A stretch of DNA of 12,993 bases, taken from positions 1 to 12,993 of the forward strand of contig USJF01000025.1 in the NCBI GenBank assembly GCA_900554935.1, written 5' to 3'. A program made the position numbers and the translations under genes. Shown here in pieces: positions 1-6,339 of the stretch. Origin of the DNA: an uncultured Porphyromonas sp. Its GTDB lineage: Bacteria > Bacteroidota > Bacteroidia > Bacteroidales > Porphyromonadaceae. The notes beneath the pieces were generated by a model. It saw only the letters and a program-made list of their open reading frames with translations, did no database searches and had not been told where the DNA came from. Within the stretch, counting starts at the first letter, position 1, and each line of letters opens with the position of its first letter.

Positions 1-1411
1 AAAACCAAGAGGCAAATCCACCATTACTACCGTGTGTTTGGAGATTTAATACCTCATCGTATGCCTGTTTTGGGTTTAGCTTTATCTCTCTAGCTAGGTG
101 TACGTAGTAAGGCTCGTTATAGTCGGCACTTGTTGGGTCTGAGTCCCCCATATTGGCATAAACCTTAATAGGGATATTAAATCGAATGATTTCTGTCCAT
201 TGATTACCTGGGTTATTGGATTCGTCACACACCTTTGTCGCCTTACCGAATGGCTCTTTGGCATAATTCAATGGCATATCTCTCTGTGCCTTCTTGCCTT
301 TCTCGCATTTCATCACACGAATGGAAAGGTAGAACTGAGGAAGTAAAACATAAGCTCGTGAGAACGTATTATTCCCAACAATATCTGGCTTTGCGCGCTT
401 AATAGGCCACCCTGCTTCTATATAGTCGTTGAAGCCATTGAAGCTACCATCATTTATTGAGCTATTGTGGTACTTCTCAAGCATATCAAAACGAATATGC
501 CCCTTTAGTCCAACTCTATCTTGGTCATAAGCAGGATCGGCTCCATAGTAGCTAAACCGTGTAGATGGTGGCAATAATCGGATATTAAATAACTCCGTAG
601 CACCATCATTCATATCATCTTGAGTCCAAGTATCTCGATAGGTATAGGTAAATAAGTAGGGAGTCGCCTTCGCTCTCTCTTCCCAGCTCTTAAACTGTTG
701 GTAGAAAGGCGATGCAATAGGCTCTTCCTCTTTATACGCTTTTTCATTGATCTCACCCCACGCTACTTTGCCAAACTTCTCAGGATTGTCTGCTCCGTTT
801 CTGAATCTTACATCTAGCACGTCGTAAGGCTGCCCCTTATCGTCTTTATCGCTGATGGTAAAGAATATCTGGTACTCATCCGAGTGGTTGTATATCTCGT
901 CATTGAGTCGCTTCCCATCTTTGTCAAAGAAGTAGAGGCAGAGCCCCCAAAGCTTACTATAACCACCGATGATGCGGAAGTAATCAGGTCCTTCAATACC
1001 CTTCTCTTTCTCTCTAGATGTAGCGGTACTCTCCCTCATCATCTCAACCTTTATCCCTTCTGGACGGTTGTGGGCGAAGGCAAACATCTCCTGCTTCCAG
1101 GGAGCTTTCTTATAGACAAAGTTGCCGTGCAATAGGTCACCACCGTGTGGGTGCCCTTCCTTGAACATCACTAGGCAGGTAGCCCAATTGTTGAAGGCTC
1201 CATCTTTGTCAGGATTAGGGATGTCAATAGTTACTTTAGGAGGCTGAATGGTATCGGCTCCTGAAGTAGGCATCTTATGTTGTACTGCTGGGCTTTCGTT
1301 GTAATCAAAGTCTATCTGCCCGAATATGAAATTCTGGCAGCTAGTCACCAGGCAAAAGCAAGAGACTAGTAGTGCAGTGTAAAATATCTTATGTGTCATA
1401 GCTTTCATCAT
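1..1411 (-). CDS. Putative lipoprotein, paralogue of the upstream lipoprotein (partial, C-terminus outside window)
   Basis: An open frame runs from the ATG at 1411 to the window edge (470 codons, no stop seen), so the C-terminus is missing. The N-terminus has a lipoprotein signal: Lys/His-containing start, hydrophobic stretch of residues 9-22 and lipobox V-T-S-C with the lipidated Cys at residue 25. The mature protein shares ordered motifs with the gene upstream: GLCLYFFDKDGKRLN (156-170), DEYQIFFTI (178-186), FTYTYRDT (254-261), GLKGHIRF (301-308) and IPIKVYANMGDSD (413-425). The histidines of the sister's HQHFF motif are absent here. ATG at 1411 is immediately followed by a second ATG, and the gene begins 5 nt after the preceding stop, so it is the third gene of the receptor operon. 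By position it is probably a surface or periplasmic accessory of the TonB receptor. I do not recognise a named family, and its ligand is unknown. Confidence 0.8.
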   Translation of the reverse strand, partial: MMKAMTHKIFYTALLVSCFCLVTSCQNFIFGQIDFDYNESPAVQHKMPTSGADTIQPPKVTIDIPNPDKDGAFNNWATCLVMFKEGHPHGGDLLHGNFVYKKAPWKQEMFAFAHNRPEGIKVEMMRESTATSREKEKGIEGPDYFRIIGGYSKLWGLCLYFFDKDGKRLNDEIYNHSDEYQIFFTISDKDDKGQPYDVLDVRFRNGADNPEKFGKVAWGEINEKAYKEEEPIASPFYQQFKSWEERAKATPYLFTYTYRDTWTQDDMNDGATELFNIRLLPPSTRFSYYGADPAYDQDRVGLKGHIRFDMLEKYHNSSINDGSFNGFNDYIEAGWPIKRAKPDIVGNNTFSRAYVLLPQFYLSIRVMKCEKGKKAQRDMPLNYAKEPFGKATKVCDESNNPGNQWTEIIRFNIPIKVYANMGDSDPTSADYNEPYYVHLAREIKLNPKQAYDEVLNLQTHGSNGGFASWF

Positions 1412-1416
1412 AACTA

Positions 1417-2808
1417 TTACATGTTTTTGCTTGGATAGCGATTGAAATAGGAGTCGGGACTCCACAGCATCTTACGTAAGTCGGCCTCGTTAGCTTTAGG
1501 GTAGTAGAGCTTGATGTTGGAGATACACTTCTCTTGGTCACTGTTATCTACATCAGCCATCACTCTAAATGGAATAGTAAGTTGTGAGTCAAAGTCCCCT
1601 AATGCAGTTTTTAGTTCGTTAAATTCATACTTTACTTTCGCAAAAGAGCCTTCACCATCATCATACTTACCGCCAAGTCCATTCTTTCCTCTTTGGGCAT
1701 TCTTAATATGGAATATAGATACGTGCAACTGAAAGTGTACATTGGCTCTTTTGAATTGTAGCATACCTTTGAAGCCCAGACGCTCTAGCTGATTACCACC
1801 TAGGGCTCTATGCATACGCATTCGGATGGCATAGGGCGCTTCATAGCCGTCTATCATAAAACCACGATTGTCGCCTAGGTCATCAAAGTCTACTTCTTCT
1901 CCTAGCATCTTATCCATTGGGTCTGTATCTCTATACTCGTAGGTAAAGATTTCTGGTACCAATTCATTGGATCTGCTTTGACTGATTGTTTGTGTCAGTA
2001 TGTAGTGATTGCCACTTGCATCGACATAATCATCAGTAGTGAGTGCTTCTTGTGCCTTCATCGCTAATGGAAGATTGTAGCGTAGGCCATTAGGAATGTG
2101 TTGAGTGGCTGGTGTGTAGATAGGATCTCCAGAGGTGCTCTCGGTTTTTACAATCTCCACGCCATCCTCCGCTCCTGCCTTCTCAGGGAATACATATCGG
2201 TCGATATATAGGCTATCTCTAGTCATAGGATAGACAAGCGGCAACTTACCCTCTATCTTACTTCCTTGGCCGTGGTAGCCGAGGGCAGAGTTTCCAATCG
2301 TGAAGAAGTGCTGGTGCTGGTAAAGCGTAGCTTCAGGAGAGGTCTTGCACTCCTCTCGCTTAGTCGACTTAGACTCTGCTGGGTCACTGATTTGAGCGAA
2401 CTGATGATTGATATTATTACCGTTAATATCAAAATAGTTGAGCTCTAGTCCGTAGTAAAACTCATCCGACTTGAGCACATCAAAGGCCTTACGGTCCGAG
2501 GTGATCACAGAGTTACCACCCTCATCTCGGCTGATGGTAATCTCCTGATATACTGGGATAGGTGTCTCAAAGTGTGCTATATCATAAGCAGTATAGACAT
2601 CATCTCCATTCTCTAGTCTCATGTCGCTCTTACGTGCCATACGTAGGATTGCCTGAATCGAATAGACTTGGTCGTGCCCTACTACCACACGCTCAATGGA
2701 CGATGGTGGAGCCTTTACAAAGCCCTTAAGTAGCTCATCGACTTTCTCACTACTACAGCTAGCCACCAACAGAGCCGCAATAAGCAATGATATTATATTC
2801 TTTTTCAT
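1417..2808 (-). CDS. Putative TonB-receptor-associated lipoprotein with HQHFF motif
   Basis: Encodes 463 residues from the ATG at 2808. A longer reading from TTG at 2817 is possible, but it would overlap the receptor stop, and the ATG gives a classic lipoprotein signal: MKKN, hydrophobic core, then V-A-S-C with the lipidated Cys at residue 18. The first ATG also leaves a 5-nt gap to the receptor stop, matching the next junction in the operon. Visible landmarks are GLELNYFDINGNNIN (120-134), YQHQHFFTI (163-171), FTYEYRDT (288-295), GFKGMLQF (345-352), a beta-strand-like LHVSIFHIK segment (361-369) and IPFRVMADVDNSD (412-424). The same motifs recur in order in the next gene, so the two are paralogues. 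His165, His167 and His179 could bind a metal, but this is inference. The likely role is ligand capture or gating for the co-transcribed receptor. No named family is recognised. Confidence 0.85.
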   Translation of the reverse strand: MKKNIISLLIAALLVASCSSEKVDELLKGFVKAPPSSIERVVVGHDQVYSIQAILRMARKSDMRLENGDDVYTAYDIAHFETPIPVYQEITISRDEGGNSVITSDRKAFDVLKSDEFYYGLELNYFDINGNNINHQFAQISDPAESKSTKREECKTSPEATLYQHQHFFTIGNSALGYHGQGSKIEGKLPLVYPMTRDSLYIDRYVFPEKAGAEDGVEIVKTESTSGDPIYTPATQHIPNGLRYNLPLAMKAQEALTTDDYVDASGNHYILTQTISQSRSNELVPEIFTYEYRDTDPMDKMLGEEVDFDDLGDNRGFMIDGYEAPYAIRMRMHRALGGNQLERLGFKGMLQFKRANVHFQLHVSIFHIKNAQRGKNGLGGKYDDGEGSFAKVKYEFNELKTALGDFDSQLTIPFRVMADVDNSDQEKCISNIKLYYPKANEADLRKMLWSPDSYFNRYPSKNM

Positions 2809-2813
2809 AACTT

Positions 2814-5183
2814 TCAAAACTTAATGATAGTACGGAGCGAGATATTAGCTCCCTTTCCATGTGCGTAGTATCGGAATCTATCAGTGTATTCCTTGTACAT
2901 TGTATTGAGGATATTATCCCCAATTAGGATTAGCTTGAACTCTCTATTAGCCGGAAGGTCCCAAGTAAATTCGGCCGTTGCATTCATCAATGCGTAGGCT
3001 GGAGGGGTCTCATCTACGAGGTCCTTCTCTGGGTTGAAGTGCATCTGCTTCGTCACAAATATACCTGAGAGAGAGGTTAGGAAATGGTATTGCTTGTCGC
3101 TACCCATCTTCCATTCATAGCTTGCCGATGCTCCATATCTATCAGACGGCATAAATGGTAGGTACTCATTCTGAGTAAGGTTGCGGGCATTGATCCACTC
3201 TCCACGTGCTGATAGACTTAGTCCCTCTATTGGAGAGACGGTTGCCATCAAGTCTCCTCCGAAGAGACGCGCATCATCCTGTCCAAATTTGAATTTTGGA
3301 TACTTGCCTGTTGGGTGGTTGTAGAAACGATCCATACCCTTTCCAATGCTATCGTAGATATAATTCTTTACCCCTTGATAGAAGGCACTTGGTTCAATGG
3401 AAATCCAGCTATTTCGCCAGCGCATTCCCAATACCGCTTTGTAGCCATTTTCACTCTTTAGGTTACGGTTACCTTCTACCCAATAAGTACCATGATGTAG
3501 TCCGATAGAGTAAAGCTCATTGATATCTGGTGGTCTCCAAGACCAACCGATATTGGCGCGAGCGTCCAATTGGTCATTAAATTGGTAGTGCGCAGCAAAG
3601 CTCATGGTGTAGTTACTGAATATTTTCCAGTCGGTGTAGTATTTTGGGCTACCGCCGATGCTGGTATATCCATCTACGTCCATTGCACGGAAGTCATAGC
3701 GAAGACCTGCAGAGAGTTGTAGCGGTCCGACCTTACCTGAGTGTAGCACATATCCTCCTACCGTAAGTGCAGCGTAGTTAGGGATAAAGGCTGGCTGTTT
3801 AGTGCCTGGGTAGTTATAATTGTATTGGTAAGTACCTGTAGCGCCTACTTCTGTCTTCATATCCCATAGACCCCAATCGGCATTCCACATAAGATCGCCA
3901 CGGTAGGTAGAGAGGAGAAGGTCTTGGACTGGATACCAGCTGAGATCCTTAATCTTACGGTTTTCAAACTCCCAGCGTAGGTTGTCCTGATATGAGCCAA
4001 TGAAGGTAAGCTTGTGGCGGTCGTTGATCTGCCATTTCACATCTCCTTTCAGCGTAAAGTGTTGTGTCTGCTGGAAAGGAGGCTCTACATTGTAGGTGAA
4101 TGGCTTTAGTGTAATTGGATCTGGACGGCCGATTTTGAAGCGCTCAAGAAGTTGGGCAAGATCGGAGATCTTACTACCAAAGTAGATACCACTTCTGGAG
4201 TAGTAAAGGCTCGTAAAGATGGTAGCTGTAATGCTTCGCCACTTCACCCCACCCAGAGCTGAGAGGCTGATGTTGTTGTAGCCAGTGTTATTGAGGATGT
4301 ACTCAGGCGTACTGTAGTCACCAGCTCTCTGGTACATGCCGTGTAGGCGAAGCCCGAAGATCTTGTAGCCCATCTCTACAGAGCCTGCCCCGCTATAGCC
4401 GTGTGCATTGGAGTCGTAGCCTAGGTTGGCACGACCGTTGACGGTAAACTTCTCGCGTTCGAAGGGTAGCTCAGCTTGGTTGAAGAGCACTACACCGCCC
4501 ATAGCACCATAGCCATACTTAATAGACTCTGCGCCCTTAACCACCTCCACAACGCTCGCGCCAGTATGGTCGATCTCAGGAGCGTGGTCCGAACCCCAGC
4601 TCTGGCTTTCTAGTCGCACACCATTATTCATCAAGAGGATACGGCTACTGTGCATCCCTTGGATTACTGGTTTGGCGATCGTACCACCGGAGCTAATACT
4701 ACTCACACCAGGGACCGACTCCAGCATCTTGGCAAGGGAGAGTGAACTACTCTTCTCCAGTGTCTCTGAGTCGATAGAGATAGCCTGCTGAAGTACAGAG
4801 GTGTGTCGCTTTTGCGAAGTGACTAGCACCTCATCCATCAATTCGGAGTCTTCATGCATAAATAAGGTCACCTTATCGCTCTTATCAAAGGTCACTACCT
4901 GCTCAATCGGTTTGTAACCCACGAAGGTGATCATTAGTTTTGTTTTGCTTACAGGGCGAGTGAAAACCAATTGGCAGTCACCATCCATACCTGTAAGGAC
5001 AGGATTCTTGAGATCGTTGCTCCTCACCACAGCACTGATGATTGGCTCTTTGGTGCGTGCATCTAGTACTACAAGCTTCACTCTCGACTTGGTGACAGGT
5101 GCCGCATCGGCGACACTATAACCGAGTAAAGAGGCGATTGATAGCAGTGTTAAAAGGCACAAACGCCTTAATTGAATACTCAT
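2814..5183 (-). CDS. TonB-dependent outer-membrane receptor (metal/heme-receptor-like)
   Basis: Outer-membrane active transporter of 789 residues, powered by TonB-ExbBD. A signal peptide (about 1-27, cleavage near ADA-A) is followed by a carboxypeptidase-D-regulatory-like beta domain (about 34-110), typical of Bacteroidota receptors. The plug domain (about 116-235) contains DEVLVTSQK as TonB-box-like start, the VPGVSS and IQGM segments and VEVVKGAESIKYGYGAMGGVV. The 22-strand barrel fills about 245-789 and ends in Phe, as expected for Bam-dependent insertion. Two features point to a metal or heme ligand: WGSDHAPEID (196-205) in the plug, resembling the DHA-containing plug of ZnuD-type receptors, and WRPP...NELYS...HH...NRNL (549-575), resembling the FRAP/NPNL region of heme receptors and of ZnuD. 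The ligand is not proven. It is first in an operon with two lipoproteins, transcribed from a promoter at 5231-5238 with a palindrome beside it. Confidence 0.93.
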   Translation of the reverse strand: MSIQLRRLCLLTLLSIASLLGYSVADAAPVTKSRVKLVVLDARTKEPIISAVVRSNDLKNPVLTGMDGDCQLVFTRPVSKTKLMITFVGYKPIEQVVTFDKSDKVTLFMHEDSELMDEVLVTSQKRHTSVLQQAISIDSETLEKSSSLSLAKMLESVPGVSSISSGGTIAKPVIQGMHSSRILLMNNGVRLESQSWGSDHAPEIDHTGASVVEVVKGAESIKYGYGAMGGVVLFNQAELPFEREKFTVNGRANLGYDSNAHGYSGAGSVEMGYKIFGLRLHGMYQRAGDYSTPEYILNNTGYNNISLSALGGVKWRSITATIFTSLYYSRSGIYFGSKISDLAQLLERFKIGRPDPITLKPFTYNVEPPFQQTQHFTLKGDVKWQINDRHKLTFIGSYQDNLRWEFENRKIKDLSWYPVQDLLLSTYRGDLMWNADWGLWDMKTEVGATGTYQYNYNYPGTKQPAFIPNYAALTVGGYVLHSGKVGPLQLSAGLRYDFRAMDVDGYTSIGGSPKYYTDWKIFSNYTMSFAAHYQFNDQLDARANIGWSWRPPDINELYSIGLHHGTYWVEGNRNLKSENGYKAVLGMRWRNSWISIEPSAFYQGVKNYIYDSIGKGMDRFYNHPTGKYPKFKFGQDDARLFGGDLMATVSPIEGLSLSARGEWINARNLTQNEYLPFMPSDRYGASASYEWKMGSDKQYHFLTSLSGIFVTKQMHFNPEKDLVDETPPAYALMNATAEFTWDLPANREFKLILIGDNILNTMYKEYTDRFRYYAHGKGANISLRTIIKF

Positions 5184-5230
5184 TACCAGTTTGAAATATT
5201 TATTTGTGTAACGTACCTATTTTAATTTTG

Positions 5231-5238
5231 CAAAGGTA
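5231..5238 (-). promoter_or_regulatory. Promoter -7 element of the TonB receptor operon
   Basis: Read on the minus strand this is TACCTTTG, an exact match to the Bacteroidota -7 consensus TAnnTTTG. It lies about 48 nt upstream of the receptor ATG, leaving a leader of roughly 40 nt. No good -33 TTG is visible at standard spacing; the expected position (about 5257-5264) runs into the palindrome at 5261-5276. That suggests an activator- or repressor-controlled promoter, which is inference. Confidence 0.6.
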
Positions 5239-5260
5239 CCAAGAAGTATAAAAATGGATA

Positions 5261-5276
5261 TACCTATAATTAGGTA
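5261..5276. promoter_or_regulatory. 16-bp palindrome TACCTA-TAAT-TAGGTA, candidate operator
   Basis: Perfect 6-bp inverted repeat with a 4-bp centre (TACCTATAATTAGGTA), at the position where the -33 box of the receptor promoter should be. A binding site for a dimeric regulator is the simplest reading. It does not match the Fur, Zur, FNR or DtxR consensus sites as I know them; the CCTA/TAGG half-sites are inverted relative to DtxR. A copy differing by one central base lies at 6153-6168. Confidence 0.45.
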
Positions 5277-5475
5277 TTTTTGCTCTATGAGCGGTATGTA
5301 CGCGGGTGTATGACCTCGCTGGCAATGATTTAATGTAAAAGAGACTTTCCTATCTTAATGAAATGTGAGGATGTTAAAAGTGAACTTTTGTCTAATGTAA
5401 TATCAACTTTGCAATACAGTTGCAAGAGTCTTAAACCCCATTTATATCCGATTTTATTTCTTTCCGATATTTTAT

Positions 5476-5493
5476 AACCGCTTTGTAGCGGTT
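5476..5493. other. Hairpin AACCGCT-TTGT-AGCGGTT
   Basis: Perfect 7-bp stem with a 4-base loop in the middle of the gene-free region. No run of T follows on either strand, so it is not a standard intrinsic terminator. It may be part of an untranslated RNA or of a repeat element; the function is unknown. Confidence 0.4.
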
Positions 5494-5636
5494 GTGCATT
5501 TGTAAGGTCGTAACCATAGAGATTCAGATGGAGTATTGGGCAAGTGAGCTACTTTGTGCAATAGTCTCTTGGAGTTTATGTAGACCTTGTTGGGGTACAC
5601 ATGAGGAAGATCTTCCTTAATAAGTCACCGATCGTC

Positions 5637-5728
5637 GAGTTTGTAACTAAGCAATTGTGGAGTTTGTAACTAAGCAATTGCGGAGTTTGTAACTCAGCGA
5701 AGACTGAGTTTGTAACTCGATAGAGGTT
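5637..5728. repeat. Tandem array, four units of 23 bp with invariant 12-bp core
   Basis: The core GAGTTTGTAACT begins at 5637, 5660, 5683 and 5706, an exact 23-bp period. Units 1 and 2 differ at one position (AAGCAATTGTG versus AAGCAATTGCG after the core). The 11-base tails of units 3 and 4 have diverged (CAGCGAAGACT, CGATAGAGGTT). Each core is a tiny inverted repeat, AGTT-TGT-AACT. Another 11 bases of the core, also preceded by GTC, sit at the window end (12983-12993), so this is a dispersed repeat. From memory, Porphyromonas gingivalis has a MITE group (BrickBuilt) carrying 23-nt tandem repeats; whether this is related needs a comparison I cannot make. Confidence 0.9.
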
Positions 5729-5883
5729 TGTGTATAATGTTGAATTACAATGAGTTGAAATGGCCTTCTAAAAGGCTTGCCTCTCTTAGTGCTACGGTCT
5801 CTAATACAGGGCTTCAGCCAATCGGACCTCCTCGTTGTGATAATAGATCGAAAACTTTTCTTGTGGAGTTGAGGTGACGTAGG

Positions 5884-5916
5884 TTGTGCCGATGTCGCTA
5901 AATTTAGGTATCTTTG
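5884..5916 (+). promoter_or_regulatory. Promoter of the rubredoxin gene
   Basis: TTG at 5884-5886 and TATCTTTG at 5909-5916 match the Bacteroidota -33 TTG and -7 TAnnTTTG elements, with 22 bases between. Transcription should start near 5922, giving a leader of about 60 nt that opens with the hairpin at 5920-5944. Confidence 0.6.
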
Positions 5917-5919
5917 TCA

Positions 5920-5944
5920 CAGATAAGCAGTTGTGGCTTATCTG
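5920..5944 (+). other. 5'-leader hairpin at the predicted rubredoxin transcript start
   Basis: CAGATAAGC at 5920-5928 and GCTTATCTG at 5936-5944 are perfectly complementary (9 bp), with the 7-base loop AGTTGTG. It coincides with the predicted +1, so it would form a 5'-terminal stem-loop on the mRNA, a structure known to slow RNA decay. As DNA it could instead be an operator overlapping the start site. The sequence cannot separate these. Confidence 0.55.
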
Positions 5945-5981
5945 CACAAGTTGATATTATAAAAATAAAGATAAAAAGATT

Positions 5982-6146
5982 ATGCAGAAGTGGATTTGTG
6001 AGCCTTGTGGCTATATCTACGACCCAGAGGTGGGCGATGAGGATGGTGGAATTGCTCCAGGTACTCCGTTTGAGGATATTCCTGAGGATTGGGTTTGCCC
6101 AGTTTGTGGGGCTGAGAAGAGCGATTTTGCTCCTTACAACGAATAA
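5982..6146 (+). CDS. Rubredoxin
   Basis: A 54-residue one-electron carrier with a single Fe(Cys)4 centre, cytoplasmic. The iron ligands form two CxxCG knuckles: Cys6 and Cys9 in [10 protein letters not shown], and Cys39 and Cys42 in [13 protein letters not shown]. The conserved aromatic and acidic core ([26 protein letters not shown]) is complete, and length is normal for the family. The start is the first ATG of the frame, placing the family's usual N-terminus. It has its own promoter upstream and a hairpin downstream, so it is probably monocistronic. In anaerobes rubredoxin typically feeds electrons to rubrerythrin or oxygen-reducing flavoproteins; no such partner is in the window. Confidence 0.97.
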   Translation: MQKWICEPCGYIYDPEVGDEDGGIAPGTPFEDIPEDWVCPVCGAEKSDFAPYNE

Positions 6147-6152
6147 GGCTGC

Positions 6153-6168
6153 TACCTATTATTAGGTA
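6153..6168. repeat. Second copy of the TACCTA-N4-TAGGTA palindrome
   Basis: TACCTATTATTAGGTA starts 7 bases after the rubredoxin stop codon and differs from the copy at 5261-5276 at one central base. In RNA it would form a 6-bp stem with a 4-base loop, possibly part of transcript-end processing. As DNA it could be a second site for the same regulator, but it lies about 118 bp upstream of the next -7 element. Confidence 0.45.
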
Positions 6169-6188
6169 TAGTTAAGGTATTTAGCAGG

Positions 6189-6215
6189 ACAGCTATACGG
6201 TCTCCGTATAGCTGT
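6189..6215 (+). terminator. Terminator-like hairpin after rubredoxin
   Basis: ACAGCTATACGG and CCGTATAGCTGT are perfect 12-bp arms around a TCT loop. Only an interrupted pyrimidine-rich tail (TCGCTCTTTA) follows, so termination may be inefficient or the hairpin may protect the 3' end. Confidence 0.6.
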
Positions 6216-6285
6216 TCGCTCTTTATAGACCTTGGATGATAGGCGATCCAACGATATATGGTTTAATAATGTGCTCTAAATTGAG

Positions 6286-6293
6286 TATATTTG
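6286..6293 (+). promoter_or_regulatory. Promoter -7 element of the OmpA/TPR lipoprotein gene
   Basis: TATATTTG matches the TAnnTTTG consensus, 46 bases before the ATG. No clear -33 TTG is present at the usual spacing; a GGTTTAA stretch near 6260 is the nearest candidate. Confidence 0.55.
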
Positions 6294-6339
6294 TACCTGC
6301 GAAAATAATTTATGTTTCATATATAATAGTATTAGACTT

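Larger units (their letters stand above)
5184..5981. other. Gene-free intergenic region between divergent receptor operon and rubredoxin
   Basis: About 800 bases with no convincing coding frame on either strand. Its ends hold the divergent promoters. Inside are a hairpin at 5476-5493, a 14-bp palindrome AGGAAGATCTTCCT at 5604-5617, the 23-bp tandem array at 5637-5728 and a short hairpin GCCTT-CTAA-AAGGC at 5763-5776. The stretch from about 5300 to 5630 has no assigned function. I see no tRNA or rRNA in it. It could be a degenerate mobile element, a small RNA locus, or both. Confidence 0.6.

Noticed and set aside
5528..5620. Short plus-strand open frame of about 30 codons in the intergenic region
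   Set aside because: No promoter at a sensible distance, no recognisable motif, and it ends just before the repeat array; chance is sufficient.
5637..5728. Possible CRISPR array
   Set aside because: The core is only 12 bases and the tails 11 bases, two tails are almost identical, and no cas gene is near; a tandem repeat fits better.
5914..6165. Plus-strand open frame of 83 codons over rubredoxin
   Set aside because: Different frame from the rubredoxin gene, whose Cys knuckles and full family length are unmistakable.
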